A stretch of 7,053 nt of DNA from Planctomycetota bacterium (GTDB taxonomy: Bacteria; Planctomycetota; UBA1135; JALUZX01). The stretch is from NCBI GenBank assembly GCA_027011425.1, contig JALUZX010000605.1:1-7053 (forward strand). The letters are read 5' to 3'. The position numbers and the translations under genes are program-made. This document shows positions 5,663 through 7,053 of the stretch, in pieces (position 1 is the first letter of the stretch; every line of letters starts with the position of its first letter). The notes under the pieces are model-generated. The model was not told the origin of the DNA. It made no database searches and saw only the letters and a program-made list of their open reading frames with translations.

Positions 5663-7053
5663 ATGTTGAAGAGAAATTTATACGCTTCTTTTCTTTTGGC
5701 GGGTTTTTCCCTCCTTCTTTCCTCGGGAAGAGGGGCTGGGCGTTTTCCTTCGAGAGGAAAAGGGGTCTTTTTTCCCGGAAATTCGAGGAAGATCCGAGTG
5801 GAAGTCCGGGAGCAGGGAAACGGAAGGCCCGTTCCCAGAGCGATCCTTCATTTCCTCTGGAAGAGGTATGTTCCCGCCGCTCTCGGGGGCCGGTGCCTTT
5901 CCCCCTCCAATTACGACCCTTTGAGGCTCTTGGAGCAAAAGGGCCGGCGCGCCGTGTCGAACTCCCGCGGGATCGCGACTCTCCATGTCGGGCCGGGCTG
6001 GGGCGATCTCCTGGTGACGGCCGAGGCGGGCTCCTTGTTCGGTTGGGCGACCGTCAAGGCCTGGCAGTCCAAGGCCTTCATCCTCGCGGGCTCCTGTCCG
6101 GATCTGGCCGTGCGGATCGAAAGGGCGGATGGAAAGCCGGCCTGGGGGGCGAGGGTCGGCTTGAAGGGCGCAATTTATGGTCAGGGGTATTCCATCTATA
6201 AGCTGACGGGTAGAGACGGGAAGGCGGTCTTCGAGAAAGCCCCATTTCTTGTTGATCCCGGGAAGACAGGCCGGTCCAGCCGGGCGGAAGTCTTCGTGGA
6301 CGAACCATTGGGCGTAATGACGGAGGATGGGGTTTCTTTCAAGAAAATAGGGTGGATGCCTCTGGTCCTCCGGTTGCCCCCTACGGGCCGCCTGGCCGTA
6401 AAGGTTCTGTGCAAAGGGAGGCCCGTGCGCAATGGAATGGCTGTCGTCCGGTTGGAAGAGGGAAGGAGGGTGATCGCCCGCCGGGATGTGGATGGCCGGG
6501 GCCTGGCCTTTTTCAAGTATGTGGGCTTGGGAATGGAGTTGGCCGTGGAAGCGTCGCCCCTCTTTTTCGAACCCGACGAGGTTGGTAAGGGTGCGGCGAA
6601 GGTGAGAGGCCCGGCGAAGGCGGGAGAGCGGGTGGATGTGGAGGTTTCCCTGGGCGGGGAAGGGGTATATCTCTCCGGAAGTCTCCTGGGGCCCGCGGGC
6701 ATGCCCCTCTCGCAGGAGTGGGTCCACTGGGAGGTTTCGTCCAAGGGGGACGCGCCGGCGGGCTACGTGCGGATACGGGATGATCCCATCCTCACCGACC
6801 GCTTGGGGAGGTTTCTCCTTCCCCTCTTCAGGTTCCATCCCCGCAGGGACCCAGTTGCGGGCCATGGAGGGGAGTCCGGCCCCCTCTCCGGGAAAAGGCC
6901 CGGGTGGTGGATCCACTTTGCTGCCTTTCCGCGGGAGAGTGTTCCTTGGACGGAGTATGTCTGGGTTCCGGGCAAAGTTTCTTCGGGGACCTACAAGTTC
7001 GGGAAGATTCGCCTTTCTCCCGCTTCGCTCCTGGCGGCGGGGAGGGTCATGGA
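5663..7053 (+). CDS. Secreted multi-domain protein with carboxypeptidase-regulatory-like beta-sandwich repeats, C-terminus beyond the right edge
   Basis: The frame is open from ATG 5663 to the window edge, 463 codons, with no stop. An in-frame TAG just upstream (5657-5659) fixes the start near here. Residues 1-26 (MLKRNLYASF, then a Leu/Ser-rich stretch) form a signal peptide, so the protein is exported. The rest reads as consecutive beta-sandwich modules. Each has a hydrophobic strand, a turn of the type G+PV or GKPA, then a DG+G element: VEVREQGNGRPVPRA (47-60) with SRGIATLHV (101-109); VRIERADGKPAWGARV (150-165) with GRDGKAVF (183-190); LAVKVLCKGRPVRNGMAVV (244-262) with DVDGRGLAFF (275-284); and a fourth from about 325 with LTDRLGRFLLPLF (378-390). 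The sequence LLAAGRVM at the cut end resembles the first strand of another module. Such domains (CarboxypepD_reg or Ig-like) are structural or binding units. I see no enzyme motif, and the role is unknown. Codons are less strictly G/C-ending than in mscS. Confidence 0.75.
   Translation, partial: MLKRNLYASFLLAGFSLLLSSGRGAGRFPSRGKGVFFPGNSRKIRVEVREQGNGRPVPRAILHFLWKRYVPAALGGRCLSPSNYDPLRLLEQKGRRAVSNSRGIATLHVGPGWGDLLVTAEAGSLFGWATVKAWQSKAFILAGSCPDLAVRIERADGKPAWGARVGLKGAIYGQGYSIYKLTGRDGKAVFEKAPFLVDPGKTGRSSRAEVFVDEPLGVMTEDGVSFKKIGWMPLVLRLPPTGRLAVKVLCKGRPVRNGMAVVRLEEGRRVIARRDVDGRGLAFFKYVGLGMELAVEASPLFFEPDEVGKGAAKVRGPAKAGERVDVEVSLGGEGVYLSGSLLGPAGMPLSQEWVHWEVSSKGDAPAGYVRIRDDPILTDRLGRFLLPLFRFHPRRDPVAGHGGESGPLSGKRPGWWIHFAAFPRESVPWTEYVWVPGKVSSGTYKFGKIRLSPASLLAAGRVM

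Noticed and set aside
5678..6916. Minus-strand open frame of 412 codons across the right-hand gene
   Set aside because: Pro/Arg/Gly-rich with no domain. The plus-strand frame is open to the edge, has a signal peptide and shows repeated beta modules.

Overview
The window reads as a piece of a GC-rich bacterial chromosome with strong codon bias toward G/C in third positions. All five protein genes appear to encode secreted or envelope proteins. The best guess for the host is Planctomycetota, or another deep GC-rich phylum with many large secreted proteins of unknown role. That rests on the style of the proteins: a Cys-rich secreted beta-propeller, a prenyltransferase-like alpha/alpha toroid fused to an all-beta domain, and a long secreted protein of carboxypeptidase-regulatory-like repeats. 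There is no marker gene, so the assignment is an inference.

Layout. Two genes lie on the minus strand in the left third. An N-acetylmuramoyl-L-alanine amidase of the Amidase_3 family (2063 to 1026) has a probable Rho-independent terminator right after its stop. Further on is the start of a Cys-rich beta-propeller protein (860 to the left edge), which is cut by the window. Three genes lie on the plus strand: a MscS-family mechanosensitive channel with a signal peptide and a long periplasmic coiled-coil region (2234-3517), the beta-domain plus toroid protein (3624-5456), and the secreted multi-domain beta-sandwich protein (5663 to the right edge, cut). The amidase and the channel are divergently transcribed from a 170-base intergenic region that holds the window's most A/T-rich stretch.

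Between genes there are several strong inverted repeats: 998-1025 (terminator), 892-914 (leader hairpin), 3524-3571 (11-bp perfect stem between the channel and the toroid gene), and 5456-5541 (two copies of a 22-base palindromic repeat followed by a terminator-like hairpin). These suggest that most genes here are separate transcription units, not one operon.

Function. The amidase (peptidoglycan remodelling) and the MscS channel (release of osmotic pressure) share the theme of envelope integrity, but nothing in the sequence proves they act together. The other three genes are secreted proteins of unknown function. I see no mobile element, CRISPR array, RNA gene, defence system or biosynthetic cluster. 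The window looks like ordinary chromosome whose genes are individually under-described, and I do not find a convincing new multi-gene system.
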